This document shows positions 18,476 through 26,181 of a DNA stretch of 64,000 nt, piece by piece. The stretch's first letter is position 1, and every line of letters starts with the position of its first letter. A program made the translations under genes and the position numbers. Where the stretch lies: the NCBI RefSeq assembly GCF_003999995.1, contig NZ_RJAD01000003.1:372001-436000 (forward strand). The letters run 5' to 3'. The stretch is from Microbacterium sulfonylureivorans. GTDB lineage: Bacteria; Actinomycetota; Actinomycetes; Actinomycetales; Microbacteriaceae. Below the pieces are notes generated by a model. The model saw only the letters and a program-made list of their open reading frames with translations. It ran no database searches and was not told the DNA's origin.

Positions 18476-18537
18476 GGTGAACGGACGTCCATCCGCTCGC
18501 ATGGATGTCGGCATCCCGTTCACCTTCCGTTCACCAT
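18476..18537 (+). promoter_or_regulatory. PHO box upstream of pstS
   Basis: Two adjacent 11-bp direct repeats, CCGTTCACCTT (18516-18526) and CCGTTCACCAT (18527-18537), share the exact core CCGTTCACC. An inverted copy of that core, GGTGAACGG, lies 40 bp upstream at 18476-18484. This is the PHO-box form bound by actinobacterial PhoP/RegX3 regulators; the array starts 24 bp after mutT1 ends and lies about 120 bp before pstS. Confidence 0.75.
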
Positions 18538-18548
18538 CCGAGCGCACT

Positions 18549-18558
18549 CTCTTAAGAG
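18549..18558. promoter_or_regulatory. perfect 10-bp palindrome in the pstS promoter region
   Basis: CTCTTAAGAG, AT-rich for this genome, lies 11 bp downstream of the PHO box, where core promoter or a second regulator site is expected. TACGTT at 18567-18572 is a possible -10. Function is inferred from position only. Confidence 0.3.
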
Positions 18559-18654
18559 TCCGCGCCTACGTTTCAGTGCGAGCCCTGCACCGGGCCATCA
18601 CCCGAAGCCCCCACCCCGGGCCTCATTTCCCTGAACACGTGAAGGATTCACACA

Positions 18655-19767
18655 GTGAAGATCTCCCGCATCGCCCAGGTGGGCGCTGTCGCCGCTATCG
18701 CGGCCCTCGCCCTCGCCGGCTGCGCATCGAACGAGACGCCCGCGGGCGACCCGACCGGCGAGGCGCCCGTCTCCGACCTCTCCGGCGCGATCGCCGGTGG
18801 CGGGTCCTCGGCGCAGGAAGTCGCCGTCTCCGCATGGACCGCCGGTTTCCAGACCGCCAACCCCGAGGTCGACGTGACCTACGACCCCGCCGGTTCCGGC
18901 GCGGGCCGTGAGTCCTTCCAGGCCGGCGCCTTCCCGTTCGCGGGCTCGGACCGCGCGTTCACCGTCGAAGAACTCGAGGCCGGTCCGTTCGACGGCTGCG
19001 TCGAGGGCTCCGGCATCATCGAGGTCCCGACCTACATCTCCCCGATCGCCGTGATCTTCAACGTCGAGGGCGTCGACACGCTGAACCTCGACGCCGCGAC
19101 GACCGCTGGTCTCTTCGCGGGCACGATCACCAACTGGAACGACCCGGCGATCGCCGCGCTGAACGAGGGTGTCGAGCTTCCCGATCTCGCTGTGACGCCG
19201 GTGCACCGCGCCGACGACTCGGGCACGACCGAGAACTTCACCGACTACCTCTTCCAGGCCGCGCCCGACGCGTGGACCTCCGAGCCCGACGGCGTGTGGC
19301 CGCTGAGCTCCGGCGAGGCCGCCCAGGGCACCTCGGGCGTCGTCTCTGCCGTCGCCGGCGGCAACGGCACCATCGGCTACGCCGATGCGTCGCGCGCCGC
19401 TGAAGAGGGCCTGTCGACCGCATCCATCAAGGTCGGCGACGAGTTCGTCAGCTACTCGCCCGAGGCCGCAGCCGCCATCGTGGATGCCTCCCCGTTCGAG
19501 GAGGGCCGCTCCGAAGGCGACCTCGCGATCAGCCTCGACCGCACCTCGGAAGAGGCCGGCGTGTACCCGATCGTGCTCGTCAGCTACATGATCGCGTGCC
19601 AGGAGTACGCCGACCCGGCCAACGCGCCGCTCGTCAAGGGCTACCTGCAGTACGTCGCGAGCCCCGAGGGTCAGGATGCGGCGGCCGCCGCCGCCGGCAG
19701 CGCACCCATCTCGGACGCGCTGCGCGAGCAGATCAACGCGGCGATCGACACGATCGTCACGGAGTAG
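18655..19767 (+). CDS. pstS: Phosphate ABC transporter substrate-binding lipoprotein PstS
   Basis: 370 aa, GTG start. The signal peptide ends in lipobox LALAGC, so the protein is tethered to the outer face of the membrane. Phosphate-loop motifs: AGGGSSAQEVAVSAWTAGFQ (first loop), YDPAGSGAGRESFQAGAFPF, and the late binding segment HRADDSGTTENFTDYL. Binding phosphate, it hands it to PstC/PstA. It is first in pstSCAB, under a PHO box, and is separated from pstC by a hairpin that may keep pstS mRNA in excess. Confidence 0.96.
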   Translation: MKISRIAQVGAVAAIAALALAGCASNETPAGDPTGEAPVSDLSGAIAGGGSSAQEVAVSAWTAGFQTANPEVDVTYDPAGSGAGRESFQAGAFPFAGSDRAFTVEELEAGPFDGCVEGSGIIEVPTYISPIAVIFNVEGVDTLNLDAATTAGLFAGTITNWNDPAIAALNEGVELPDLAVTPVHRADDSGTTENFTDYLFQAAPDAWTSEPDGVWPLSSGEAAQGTSGVVSAVAGGNGTIGYADASRAAEEGLSTASIKVGDEFVSYSPEAAAAIVDASPFEEGRSEGDLAISLDRTSEEAGVYPIVLVSYMIACQEYADPANAPLVKGYLQYVASPEGQDAAAAAAGSAPISDALREQINAAIDTIVTE

Positions 19768-19774
19768 GACCATT

Positions 19775-19810
19775 GAGACCCGGTCCGGCTTCAGCGCCGG
19801 GCCGGGTCTC
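19775..19810 (+). terminator. intercistronic hairpin between pstS and pstC
   Basis: GAGACCCGG pairs with CCGGGTCTC, extended by CCGGC/GCCGG across one T/G mismatch position, around an 8-nt loop. It begins 7 bp after the pstS stop. No T-run follows, so partial termination or 3'-end protection is likelier than full termination. Confidence 0.65.
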
Positions 19811-19842
19811 GCCCTGATATCGACCCGAACCAGAAGGACACC

Positions 19843-20793
19843 ATGACGACGACCACCGCTCCGGCAGCCCCGGCAGCCAAGGTCAAGCAGCGACCGGGCG
19901 ACCGCTGGTTCTCGGGCACCGCGCTGGCCGCGGGTTCGATGATCCTCGTGACGCTCGCCGCCGTCGCGATCTTCCTCATCGTGCAGTCGGTCCCCGGTCT
20001 CACCGCCACGAACGAGACCGCGTCGATCCTGACGAGCAACTTCTGGGCTTACGTCTGGCCACTCGCCTTCGGCACCGTGTGGGCCTCGTTCCTCGCGCTG
20101 CTCATGGCCGTGCCGCTCGCCGTGTCGGTCGCTCTCTTCATCTCGCACTACGCACCGCGCCGGCTCGCGCAGAGCCTCGGCTACGTCGTCGATCTCCTCG
20201 CCGCGGTCCCCTCCGTCGTGTTCGGCCTGTGGGGCATCATCGTCCTCGCGCCCGCGGTGCAGCCCGTCTACACCTGGCTCAACGCCAACATGGGCTGGTT
20301 CCCGCTGTTCGGCGGCACGGTCTCGGCCACCGGGCGCACGATCTTCACGGCCGCCATCGTCCTCGCGGTCATGGTCGTCCCGATCATCACCGCCATCTGC
20401 CGCGAGATCTTCCTGCAGACCCCTGTGCTCCACGAGGAAGCGGCCCTCGCCCTCGGCGCGACGCGCTGGGAGATGATCCGGATGGCCGTCTTCCCCTTCG
20501 GCCGCAGCGGGATCGTCTCGGCCTCCATGCTGGGCCTCGGTCGCGCCCTCGGCGAGACGATGGCGGTCGCCATGGTGCTCTCGGCCACAGGCGTCATCAC
20601 CCTCCAGCTCTTCACCGCCGAGAACCCGAACACGATCCCGGCGAACATCGCCCTCTCGTTCCCCGAGGCGTACGGCACGAACATCAACGTGCTGATCGCG
20701 ACGGGCCTCATCCTCTTCATCGTCACCTTCGCCGTGAACGCGATCGCCCGCTGGATCGTCAGCCGCCGCAAGGAATTCTCGGGAGCCAACTGA
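19843..20793 (+). CDS. pstC: Phosphate ABC transporter permease PstC
   Basis: 316 aa with six transmembrane helices and the inner-membrane permease fold. The EAA loop that docks PstB is seen as LHEEAALALGATRWEMIRMAVFP in outline (about residues 196-218), and the family region LLAAVPSVVFGLWGI precedes it. An acidic/alanine-rich N-terminus of about 15 residues precedes the first helix. It pairs with PstA to form the phosphate channel. It is second in the pst operon; the stop is 1 bp before the pstA ATG. Confidence 0.96.
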   Translation: MTTTTAPAAPAAKVKQRPGDRWFSGTALAAGSMILVTLAAVAIFLIVQSVPGLTATNETASILTSNFWAYVWPLAFGTVWASFLALLMAVPLAVSVALFISHYAPRRLAQSLGYVVDLLAAVPSVVFGLWGIIVLAPAVQPVYTWLNANMGWFPLFGGTVSATGRTIFTAAIVLAVMVVPIITAICREIFLQTPVLHEEAALALGATRWEMIRMAVFPFGRSGIVSASMLGLGRALGETMAVAMVLSATGVITLQLFTAENPNTIPANIALSFPEAYGTNINVLIATGLILFIVTFAVNAIARWIVSRRKEFSGAN

Positions 20794-20794
20794 C

Positions 20795-21901
20795 ATGACC
20801 ACCGTTACCGCTCCCACCCAGGCGCCACCGCCGCCCACTGTCCGTGAGCACCAGCGCCTCACCAGCGGCCACCTGCCGAAGTGGGCGCCGTGGGGCACCC
20901 TCGTCGCGAGCGCCGTCTCCAGCGCGCTCGTGTTCGGCATCATCGCGATGGCCGCCGGCGAGGGCTTCAACCTCGCCGGCTGGGGCGTCGTCACGGCGCT
21001 GCTCTACCTGCTCCTGATCACCGGGATCTCCTCGATGGTCGAGGGGCGGCGCAAGGGCATCGACCGCCTCGTCACCGGCGTCGTCACGGTCGCCTTCGCG
21101 ATCGCCATGGTCCCGCTCGTATCGGTGGCATGGACGGTCCTCGTCAACGGCATCGCCGGCATCAACGCCGAATTCTTCACGAGCTCGATGCGCAACGTGG
21201 TCGGCGAGGGCGGCGGCGCGCTGCACGCCATCATCGGCACCCTGCTCATCACCCTCGCGGCCGCCGTCATCTCCATCCCCATCGGCATCTTCACCGCGAT
21301 CTACCTCGTCGAGTACGGCGCCGGCAAGCGGCTGGCCAACGGGATCACCTTCCTGGTCGACGTCATGACGGGCATCCCGTCGATCGTCGCCGGTCTCTTC
21401 GCCTATGCCCTGTTCGCGCTGTTCTTCGGCCCCGGCATCCGCATGGGCATCATGGGGTCGATCGCGCTCTCCGTGCTGATGATCCCTGTCGTCGTGCGTT
21501 CGAGCGAGGAGATGCTGCGGCTCGTCCCCAACGAGCTGCGCGAGGCGTCGTACGCGCTCGGCGTGCCGAAGTGGCTGACCATCTCCAAGGTCGTGCTTCC
21601 GACGTCGATCGCCGGCATCACCACGGGCGTCATGCTCTCGATCTCGCGCGTCATCGGCGAGACGGCCCCGCTGCTGCTCACCGCCGGCGTGGCGACCTCG
21701 ATGAACTACAACCTGTTCGATGGGCGCATGATGACACTGCCGGTCTTCGTGTACACGCAGTACATGAACGCGGGCATCCCGGTTCAGGCGTACCACGATC
21801 GCGCGTGGGCGGGTGCGCTCATCCTGATCGTGATCGTCATGGCGCTCAACCTGATCGCGCGCCTCGTCGCGAAGATCTTCTCCCCCAAGCTCGGCCGCTG
21901 A
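20795..21901 (+). CDS. pstA: Phosphate ABC transporter permease PstA
   Basis: 368 aa. Longer than E. coli PstA because of an N-terminal extension carrying two or three extra hydrophobic segments (residues about 35-105), which is usual in actinobacteria. The six-helix permease core follows, with [20 protein letters not shown] and the EAA loop [20 protein letters not shown]. It partners PstC and couples to PstB. The ATG has GGGAG 9 nt upstream. Confidence 0.95.
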   Translation: MTTVTAPTQAPPPPTVREHQRLTSGHLPKWAPWGTLVASAVSSALVFGIIAMAAGEGFNLAGWGVVTALLYLLLITGISSMVEGRRKGIDRLVTGVVTVAFAIAMVPLVSVAWTVLVNGIAGINAEFFTSSMRNVVGEGGGALHAIIGTLLITLAAAVISIPIGIFTAIYLVEYGAGKRLANGITFLVDVMTGIPSIVAGLFAYALFALFFGPGIRMGIMGSIALSVLMIPVVVRSSEEMLRLVPNELREASYALGVPKWLTISKVVLPTSIAGITTGVMLSISRVIGETAPLLLTAGVATSMNYNLFDGRMMTLPVFVYTQYMNAGIPVQAYHDRAWAGALILIVIVMALNLIARLVAKIFSPKLGR

Positions 21902-21939
21902 CGCGCCGCCCTTCTTCCCGAATCGAAATCAGAGGAATC

Positions 21940-22719
21940 GTGTCCAAGAGCATCGAAGTCAACGATCTCAACGTCTACTACGGCGACTTCCTGGCCGTCG
22001 AGGGCGTCTCGCTCGAGATCGAGCCGCGCAGCGTGACGGCGTTCATCGGCCCGTCGGGCTGCGGCAAGTCCACCTTCCTGCGCACGCTCAACCGCATGCA
22101 CGAGGTCATCCCCGGCGCGCGCGTCGAAGGCGAGGTCCTGCTCGACGGCGACGACCTCTACGGCGCCAACGTCGACCCGGTGCTCGTGCGCCGCCAGGTG
22201 GGCATGGTCTTCCAGCGCCCCAACCCGTTCCCGACGATGTCGATCAAGGAGAACGTGCTGGCGGGCGTCAAGCTCAACAACAAGCGCATCTCCAAGTCCG
22301 ACGCCGACGCCCTCGTCGAGAAGTCGCTCAAGGGCGCCAACCTGTGGAACGAGGTCAAGGACCGCCTCGACAAGCCCGGCTCGGGCCTTTCGGGCGGTCA
22401 GCAGCAGCGACTGTGCATCGCCCGCGCGATCGCCGTGTCGCCCGAGGTCATCCTCATGGACGAGCCGTGCTCCGCCCTCGACCCGATCTCGACGTACGCG
22501 ATCGAGGAGCTCATCGGCGAACTGAAGAACGACTACACGGTCGTCATCGTCACCCACAACATGCAGCAGGCATCTCGCGTGAGTGACAAGACGGCGTTCT
22601 TCAACATCGCCGGCACCGGCAAGCCCGGCAAGCTCATCGAGTACGACGAGACCAAGTCGATCTTCACCACGCCGTCCGTCCAGGCCACCGAGGACTACGT
22701 CTCCGGACGCTTCGGCTGA
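21940..22719 (+). CDS. pstB: Phosphate ABC transporter ATPase PstB
   Basis: 259 aa. GTG start behind AGAGGAA; the frame stays open far upstream through pstA but that part is not coding. Walker [11 protein letters not shown]-loop [12 protein letters not shown] signature LSGGQQQR, Walker [14 protein letters not shown] and the H-loop histidine in [15 protein letters not shown] are all intact. It hydrolyses ATP to drive phosphate import. It is the last gene of pstSCAB and is followed by a strong terminator. Confidence 0.97.
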   Translation: MSKSIEVNDLNVYYGDFLAVEGVSLEIEPRSVTAFIGPSGCGKSTFLRTLNRMHEVIPGARVEGEVLLDGDDLYGANVDPVLVRRQVGMVFQRPNPFPTMSIKENVLAGVKLNNKRISKSDADALVEKSLKGANLWNEVKDRLDKPGSGLSGGQQQRLCIARAIAVSPEVILMDEPCSALDPISTYAIEELIGELKNDYTVVIVTHNMQQASRVSDKTAFFNIAGTGKPGKLIEYDETKSIFTTPSVQATEDYVSGRFG

Positions 22720-22730
22720 TCCTGCCGTTC

Positions 22731-22766
22731 ACGAAGGCCGTCGCCCTCAGGGGCGGCGGCCTTCGT
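22731..22766. terminator. bidirectional terminator between pstB and the TetR gene
   Basis: A stem of about 16 bp with one G-T pair (22731-22746 with 22751-22766) and a 4-nt loop, followed by CGTT. It overlaps the stop codon of the convergent TetR gene at 22747. Confidence 0.85.
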
Positions 22767-23310
22767 CGTTCCCGGCGGCGAGTCCGCGGAGTGTCTCGAC
22801 CAGCGTGCGCGGGTCGGCTGCGGCATCCCACCCGCTCGAGACGAGCTGCTGGTAGCCGATGACGGCGGACACGATGACCACCGCGCGGCGCCGCGCTTCG
22901 TCCGGGCCGACCCCTGCTGCGACGAGCAGCGACGCGAGGTACGACACGCGCCGCTCGGTGACCGCCGCCACCATGGAGCGCACCGGTTCGCTCGTGGCGT
23001 CGGCGTAGAGCGTGCGCTCTCCCGACCGCTCGCCGGTGCGGTGCGCGATGAGCTCGAGGAGTCCGGCGAGCCGCGCCTGGGGCGGCTCGATCCTCTCCAC
23101 CTGCGCGATCAGGCGCTCGGTCTCGAGGTCGCTCCACCGCTTGAGCACCGCGTCCACGAGCGCCCGGCGATCGGTGAAGTGCCAGTAGAACGAGCCTTTG
23201 GTGGCGCCGACGGAGCGAGCAACGGGCTCGACGGCGACGGCGGTGATCCCGTCGGCGCTGAAGCACTCGTAGGCGGCGGAGATCCAGTCGTCGCGGGTCA
23301 GCCTTGCCAT
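22747..23310 (-). CDS. TetR-family transcriptional regulator
   Basis: 187 aa. The N-terminal helix-turn-helix is AAYECFSADGITAVAVEPVARSVGATKGSFYWHFTDRRAL in pattern (residues about 11-50), with the family-typical KGSFYWHF. The C-terminal half (about 60-187) is a helical ligand and dimer domain. The start MARLTRDDW at 23310 is chosen because family members begin so and a TACGGT hexamer lies 6 nt upstream. It is divergent from a DUF2867 gene; the inverted repeat between them is its likely operator, so it probably represses that neighbour and itself. Confidence 0.9.
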   Translation of the reverse strand: MARLTRDDWISAAYECFSADGITAVAVEPVARSVGATKGSFYWHFTDRRALVDAVLKRWSDLETERLIAQVERIEPPQARLAGLLELIAHRTGERSGERTLYADATSEPVRSMVAAVTERRVSYLASLLVAAGVGPDEARRRAVVIVSAVIGYQQLVSSGWDAAADPRTLVETLRGLAAGNDEGRRP

Positions 23311-23331
23311 GTCCGTACCGTACCGTATAGT
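23304..23331 (+). promoter_or_regulatory. promoter of the DUF2867 gene
   Basis: TTGCCA (23304-23309), a 16-bp spacer and TATAGT (23326-23331) make the best sigma-70-like promoter seen in the window. It overlaps the start of the divergent TetR gene, whose own TACGGT -10 is at 23317-23322 on the minus strand. Confidence 0.65.
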
Positions 23332-23345
23332 CTCGCTCACGCATC

Positions 23346-23361
23346 CATACGGGTGCGTATG
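23346..23361. promoter_or_regulatory. probable TetR operator
   Basis: CATACG-GGTG-CGTATG, a perfect 6-bp inverted repeat with a 4-nt centre, lies 15 bp downstream of the -10 TATAGT, where a bound repressor would block the DUF2867 promoter. CGTACCGTACCGTA direct repeats lie just upstream. Confidence 0.55.
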
Positions 23362-23399
23362 TGATGGGTTCGCTGGGGACCCGTCGAAGTGGAGATCCG

Positions 23400-23852
23400 A
23401 TGAGACAGCCGGGCTTCTGGTCGCTCGCACTCGCAGACATCGTCGACCCCGACTACACGCAGGTCTGGCTCGATGTCCTCCCCGCCCATGCCACCGCCGA
23501 CCCTGCGGCGTGGGCGCGCAATCTGTTCTCGAGCTCGGCGCTGCCCCGTTGGCTCGCCGGCGTGCTGGCGCTGCGGTCCCTCCTCGGTAGACGTGCACCG
23601 CGCTGCGAGACGTTCGCGGTGCGTCGCGTCGAGGGTGAGGAGGCACTCGTCGCCGTCGACGCGCGCGGCGTCGACGTCCGCGTCGGCATCGGAGTGGACG
23701 AGGAGCGCGCCCTCGTCCGCGTGGTCACCGCGATGCGGTTCAAGGGGCGCGGAGGACGCCTCTGGTCGCTGCCGCTGCGCCTCTCGCTCGCCCTGCTGAT
23801 GCGCGGGATGCTCTCGCGCGCCCGGCGCGAGCTGTCGGGGGTGACGCGCTGA
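23400..23852 (+). CDS. DUF2867-like protein, TetR-controlled
   Basis: 150 aa from ATG 23400, with GGAG 6 nt upstream. No signal peptide. The protein has a beta-rich middle (ETFAVRRVEGEEALVAVDAR, then RVVTAMRFKGRGGRLWSLPL) and ends in amphipathic helices, the pattern of DUF2867 proteins, small SRPBCC-like proteins usually adjacent to TetR genes. The function is unknown; a role in handling a hydrophobic compound is only a guess from the fold. The frame also opens at 23361 inside the operator, which I consider untranslated. Confidence 0.7.
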   Translation: MRQPGFWSLALADIVDPDYTQVWLDVLPAHATADPAAWARNLFSSSALPRWLAGVLALRSLLGRRAPRCETFAVRRVEGEEALVAVDARGVDVRVGIGVDEERALVRVVTAMRFKGRGGRLWSLPLRLSLALLMRGMLSRARRELSGVTR

Positions 23853-24740
23853 TCAGGCGCGCGGGCTCAGCAGGTACCGGTTGAAGGACGCCGTCAGCTC
23901 GCCGTCGACCGGCAGCTCGGCGCCGTCGATCGCGGTCACGGGCACGGCCAGTCGCACGCTGGACAGCAGCCACGCGGCATCCGCCGTCGCCAGCGCGCTC
24001 ACCGGGATCGTCTCGTACGCCGTCTCGTGCCCGAGGTCGGCGAGGTGCTCGAACAGGCTCAGCTGCGTGGTGCCGTGGAGGATGCCGCCGTTGGGGGCGG
24101 GGGTGACGAAGCGATCGCCCTGGCGCAGGACGAGCGATGCGGTCGGCGCTTCGAGCACGAAGCCGTCGGACGAGACGAAGATCGCGTCATCGGCGCCGCG
24201 ACGCTTGGCCTCGCGGATCGCGGCCATGTTGACGGCGTACGACAGCGTCTTGGCGCCGAGGAGCAGCCACGGGGCTCGCGCCGGCGTGTCGATCGCGTAT
24301 CCGCGGTCGAGCGTCACCACGCGGATGCCGTGCTCGCGCACACCGCTGTTGTCGGCGGCAGCCGCCGCCGTCACCCAGGCCGTCGGCGTGGGGCCGTGCT
24401 CGATGCCGCGGCTGAGCACCAGCTTGATCACTCCCTCGCCGTCCGCCGGGCAGTGCGCCGCAGCGACCTCGACGGCCTGGCGCCACTGCTCGCGATGCGG
24501 CACCGGCAGATCGCACAGCGCCGCCGAGTGCGCGAGCCGGTCGAGGTGGGCGATGAGCTCCTGCGCGTGTCCGTCGACGACGCCGACGGACTCGAAGATG
24601 CCGTCGCCGCGCTGGGTGCTGAGCTCGCCCACGCTGAGCGCGGGCGCGGACGCGTCGATGACGCGGAACGTCTCCGCGAAGTCGGTGCGGGGATCGTCGG
24701 ATGCCGCGGGGTCGATCACGAGCGCGAAACGCCAGGCCAT
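23853..24740 (-). CDS. pabC: Aminodeoxychorismate lyase / class IV PLP aminotransferase
   Basis: 295 aa, fold-type IV PLP enzyme. The Schiff-base lysine is in LLGAKTLSYAVNMAAIREAK, and the phosphate cup and substrate loop are EAPTASLVLRQGD and GILHGTTQLSLFEH. The N-terminal motif QRGDGIFESVGVVDG is typical of PabC/branched-chain aminotransferases. The PabC role (4-amino-4-deoxychorismate to PABA plus pyruvate, folate synthesis) is the most likely; D-amino acid or branched-chain transamination is less likely. No other folate gene is adjacent. TAGGCT 7 nt upstream of the ATG indicates leaderless expression. Confidence 0.82.
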   Translation of the reverse strand: MAWRFALVIDPAASDDPRTDFAETFRVIDASAPALSVGELSTQRGDGIFESVGVVDGHAQELIAHLDRLAHSAALCDLPVPHREQWRQAVEVAAAHCPADGEGVIKLVLSRGIEHGPTPTAWVTAAAAADNSGVREHGIRVVTLDRGYAIDTPARAPWLLLGAKTLSYAVNMAAIREAKRRGADDAIFVSSDGFVLEAPTASLVLRQGDRFVTPAPNGGILHGTTQLSLFEHLADLGHETAYETIPVSALATADAAWLLSSVRLAVPVTAIDGAELPVDGELTASFNRYLLSPRA

Positions 24741-24747
24741 GCCCCCG

Positions 24748-24753
24748 AGCCTA
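24748..24753 (-). promoter_or_regulatory. -10 element of pabC, leaderless type
   Basis: TAGGCT on the minus strand, 7 nt before the ATG. It implies that the hairpin region upstream is not part of the pabC mRNA. Confidence 0.5.
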
Positions 24754-24798
24754 CGGTGTCGGGAATGCCGAAGACGTCGCCTCGGTTACACTGGATCG

Positions 24799-24876
24799 GC
24801 CGGGCCGCAGTAACCCCGGGCTCCATCTTCTGCCGCCGCGAGCGGCCTCGCGCCGAGAGGCGTTCTGCGGCCCGGC
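24799..24876 (+). ncRNA. candidate structured small RNA of unknown class
   Basis: A perfect 12-bp closing stem (24799-24810 with 24865-24876) encloses two inner hairpins: GCCGC-CGCGA-GCGGC (24832-24846) and CGCC-GAGA-GGCG (24851-24862), the latter capped by a GNRA tetraloop only when read on this strand. A TACACT -10 element (24787-24792) lies 6 nt before the closing stem, so transcription would begin on its first bases. No SRP, tmRNA, RNase P or known riboswitch core is recognised. It could instead be a terminator-like structure for the minus-strand gene ending at 24895. The -35 is poor. Confidence 0.4.
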
Positions 24877-24894
24877 ACTTACGTCCCGGAGGCC

Positions 24895-25533
24895 TCAGGT
24901 GAGCGCCTCGCGCCGCCACAGGGCCGCGCAGGCGGCGAGGTCGACCGCGTAGTCCGAAAGTCGCAGTGCGCGTGTGGTGAAGGTCGAGGCTCGGTCGGGC
25001 TCGGTCCGGTCGTAGTCGTCGGCGAGGTGGGTCGCTCCCGACGCCTGCACCCGGCAGAACGCCGCGGCCCGGTCGAGTGCGACCGCGAAGTCGCCCTCGA
25101 AGAGACCTCGCAGGATCTGGTCGATGAGGGCCACCAGCTCGTCCGGGCCGGCCGGCGACGGCGCACCCGCGACGACGACGTCCGCCGAGGCGAGCTCTGC
25201 GCGGCCTCGCTCGTACAGCAGTGCGGCTGTGCGCGCGTCGTCGTGGATCATGAGCTGCAGCAGGTAGAGGCGCCAGAGCGCCCCCGGCAGCGACTTCGCC
25301 GGCGATCGCGACCACAGCTCGGCGATGTCGTCGATGCCGTGCGCGTCGGTGAACGCGACAAGCCGGTCGACGACCTGCCCGTCGGGGTCTTCGCGCACGC
25401 GTGCGAGGAGGGCGTGCGCAGTCGAATGCGCGACCCGCGAGACCTCCGCGGGGTCTTCGGCGGCGAACCGCCGATCGAAGAGCTCGGCGGGGCGCTTGAC
25501 GGGCTTGTGGAAGTCCCTGGACTCGTCGCTCAC
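24895..25533 (-). CDS. Conserved hypothetical helical protein
   Basis: 212 aa, GTG start. Begins SDESRDFHKPVKRPAELFDRR and is otherwise helix-rich, with no signal peptide, membrane segment or catalytic motif I can name. Similar actinobacterial proteins have sometimes been labelled RNA polymerase subunit beta without visible support, and nothing here resembles RNA polymerase. The start codon overlaps the stop of a 52-codon frame upstream by 4 bp (GTGA), which suggests translational coupling. Confidence 0.75.
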   Translation of the reverse strand: MSDESRDFHKPVKRPAELFDRRFAAEDPAEVSRVAHSTAHALLARVREDPDGQVVDRLVAFTDAHGIDDIAELWSRSPAKSLPGALWRLYLLQLMIHDDARTAALLYERGRAELASADVVVAGAPSPAGPDELVALIDQILRGLFEGDFAVALDRAAAFCRVQASGATHLADDYDRTEPDRASTFTTRALRLSDYAVDLAACAALWRREALT

Positions 25534-25688
25534 CCGGTCCAGGGTACCGGCAGCGGCTCGACCGGAGGCCGGTTGGAGACGACCGGATGGCTTCGCACGG
25601 CGATGTGACGGGCATCCGCTCGCTCGGCCGCGTCGGCCGCGGCCTCTGCCGCAGCGAGGCGCGCAGCGGCTTCCCAGGGCAGGCACAT
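25530..25688 (-). CDS. Possible small protein, 52 aa, coupled to the downstream gene
   Basis: ATG at 25688 opens a frame beginning MCLPWEAAARLAAAEAAAD and ending PLPVPWTG. Its TGA overlaps the GTG of the next gene (GTGA), the same coupling seen between proven genes in this window. It starts 19 bp after the end of the VOC gene. Ala/Glu-rich amphipathic helix, then a Pro-rich tail; no known function. No clear ribosome binding site, so it remains tentative. Confidence 0.45.
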   Translation of the reverse strand: MCLPWEAAARLAAAEAAADAAERADARHIAVRSHPVVSNRPPVEPLPVPWTG

Positions 25689-25707
25689 GAGCAGACGGCG
25701 TTCTGGG

Positions 25708-26115
25708 TCAGGCCTGGTTGATGCGGATGTGGTTGCCCGCGGGGTCGCGGAAGGCGCAGTCGCGCGGTCCCCAAGACTGCTCGATCGGCTCCTGCAGCAC
25801 CTCGGCGCCCGAGGCGCGCAGTCGCTCGAAGGTCGCGTCGATGTCGCTGGTGGTGAAGACATACGGACCGGGACCCGAGCCCTTGACGACGAGCCGCTGC
25901 AGCGCATCGGCGTCCTCGGGCGAGCGGCCGGCCGCCGGGTCGGAGAGGACGACGGCGAGTCCCTCCTGGCCCGAGAAGCCGAAGCTCAACCAGCGGTTGC
26001 CGTCATAGGAGACGTCGTTGACGATCTCGAGTCCGAGCCCGTCTCGGTAGAACGGGATCGCTGCTTCCACGTCGTCGACGGTGATGGGGCAGTATGCGAG
26101 TGCGGTGGTGGTCAT
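25708..26115 (-). CDS. VOC-family (glyoxalase/bleomycin-resistance fold) protein
   Basis: 135 aa, one vicinal-oxygen-chelate domain of two beta-alpha-beta-beta-beta units: YCPITVDDVEAAIPFYRDGLGLEI at the start and VFTTSDIDATFERLRASGAEV in the second unit. It ends with CAFRDPAGNHIRINQ, whose D-P-x-G-N turn is the family signature. The substrate is unknown; related proteins are metal-dependent lyases or binding proteins. Start at 26115 rather than 26124 because TAGCGT lies 7 nt upstream. It is downstream of an AraC-type regulator gene on the same strand. Confidence 0.85.
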   Translation of the reverse strand: MTTTALAYCPITVDDVEAAIPFYRDGLGLEIVNDVSYDGNRWLSFGFSGQEGLAVVLSDPAAGRSPEDADALQRLVVKGSGPGPYVFTTSDIDATFERLRASGAEVLQEPIEQSWGPRDCAFRDPAGNHIRINQA

Positions 26116-26122
26116 GGATGCC

Positions 26123-26128
26123 ACGCTA
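26123..26128 (-). promoter_or_regulatory. -10 element of the VOC gene, leaderless type
   Basis: TAGCGT on the minus strand, 7 nt before the ATG at 26115. Confidence 0.45.
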
Positions 26129-26181
26129 GAACAGGCCGGACGCGCCGCGCTTCTCCGATCCTGCTCGGTCGTCGGCGCCGG

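Noticed and set aside
24799..24876. SRP (4.5S) RNA as identity of the structured region
   Set aside because: The GGAAG...GCAGC apical motif of domain IV is absent on both strands.
24895..25533. RNA polymerase subunit beta annotation sometimes given to similar proteins
   Set aside because: No RNA polymerase motif is present and the size is wrong; kept as hypothetical.
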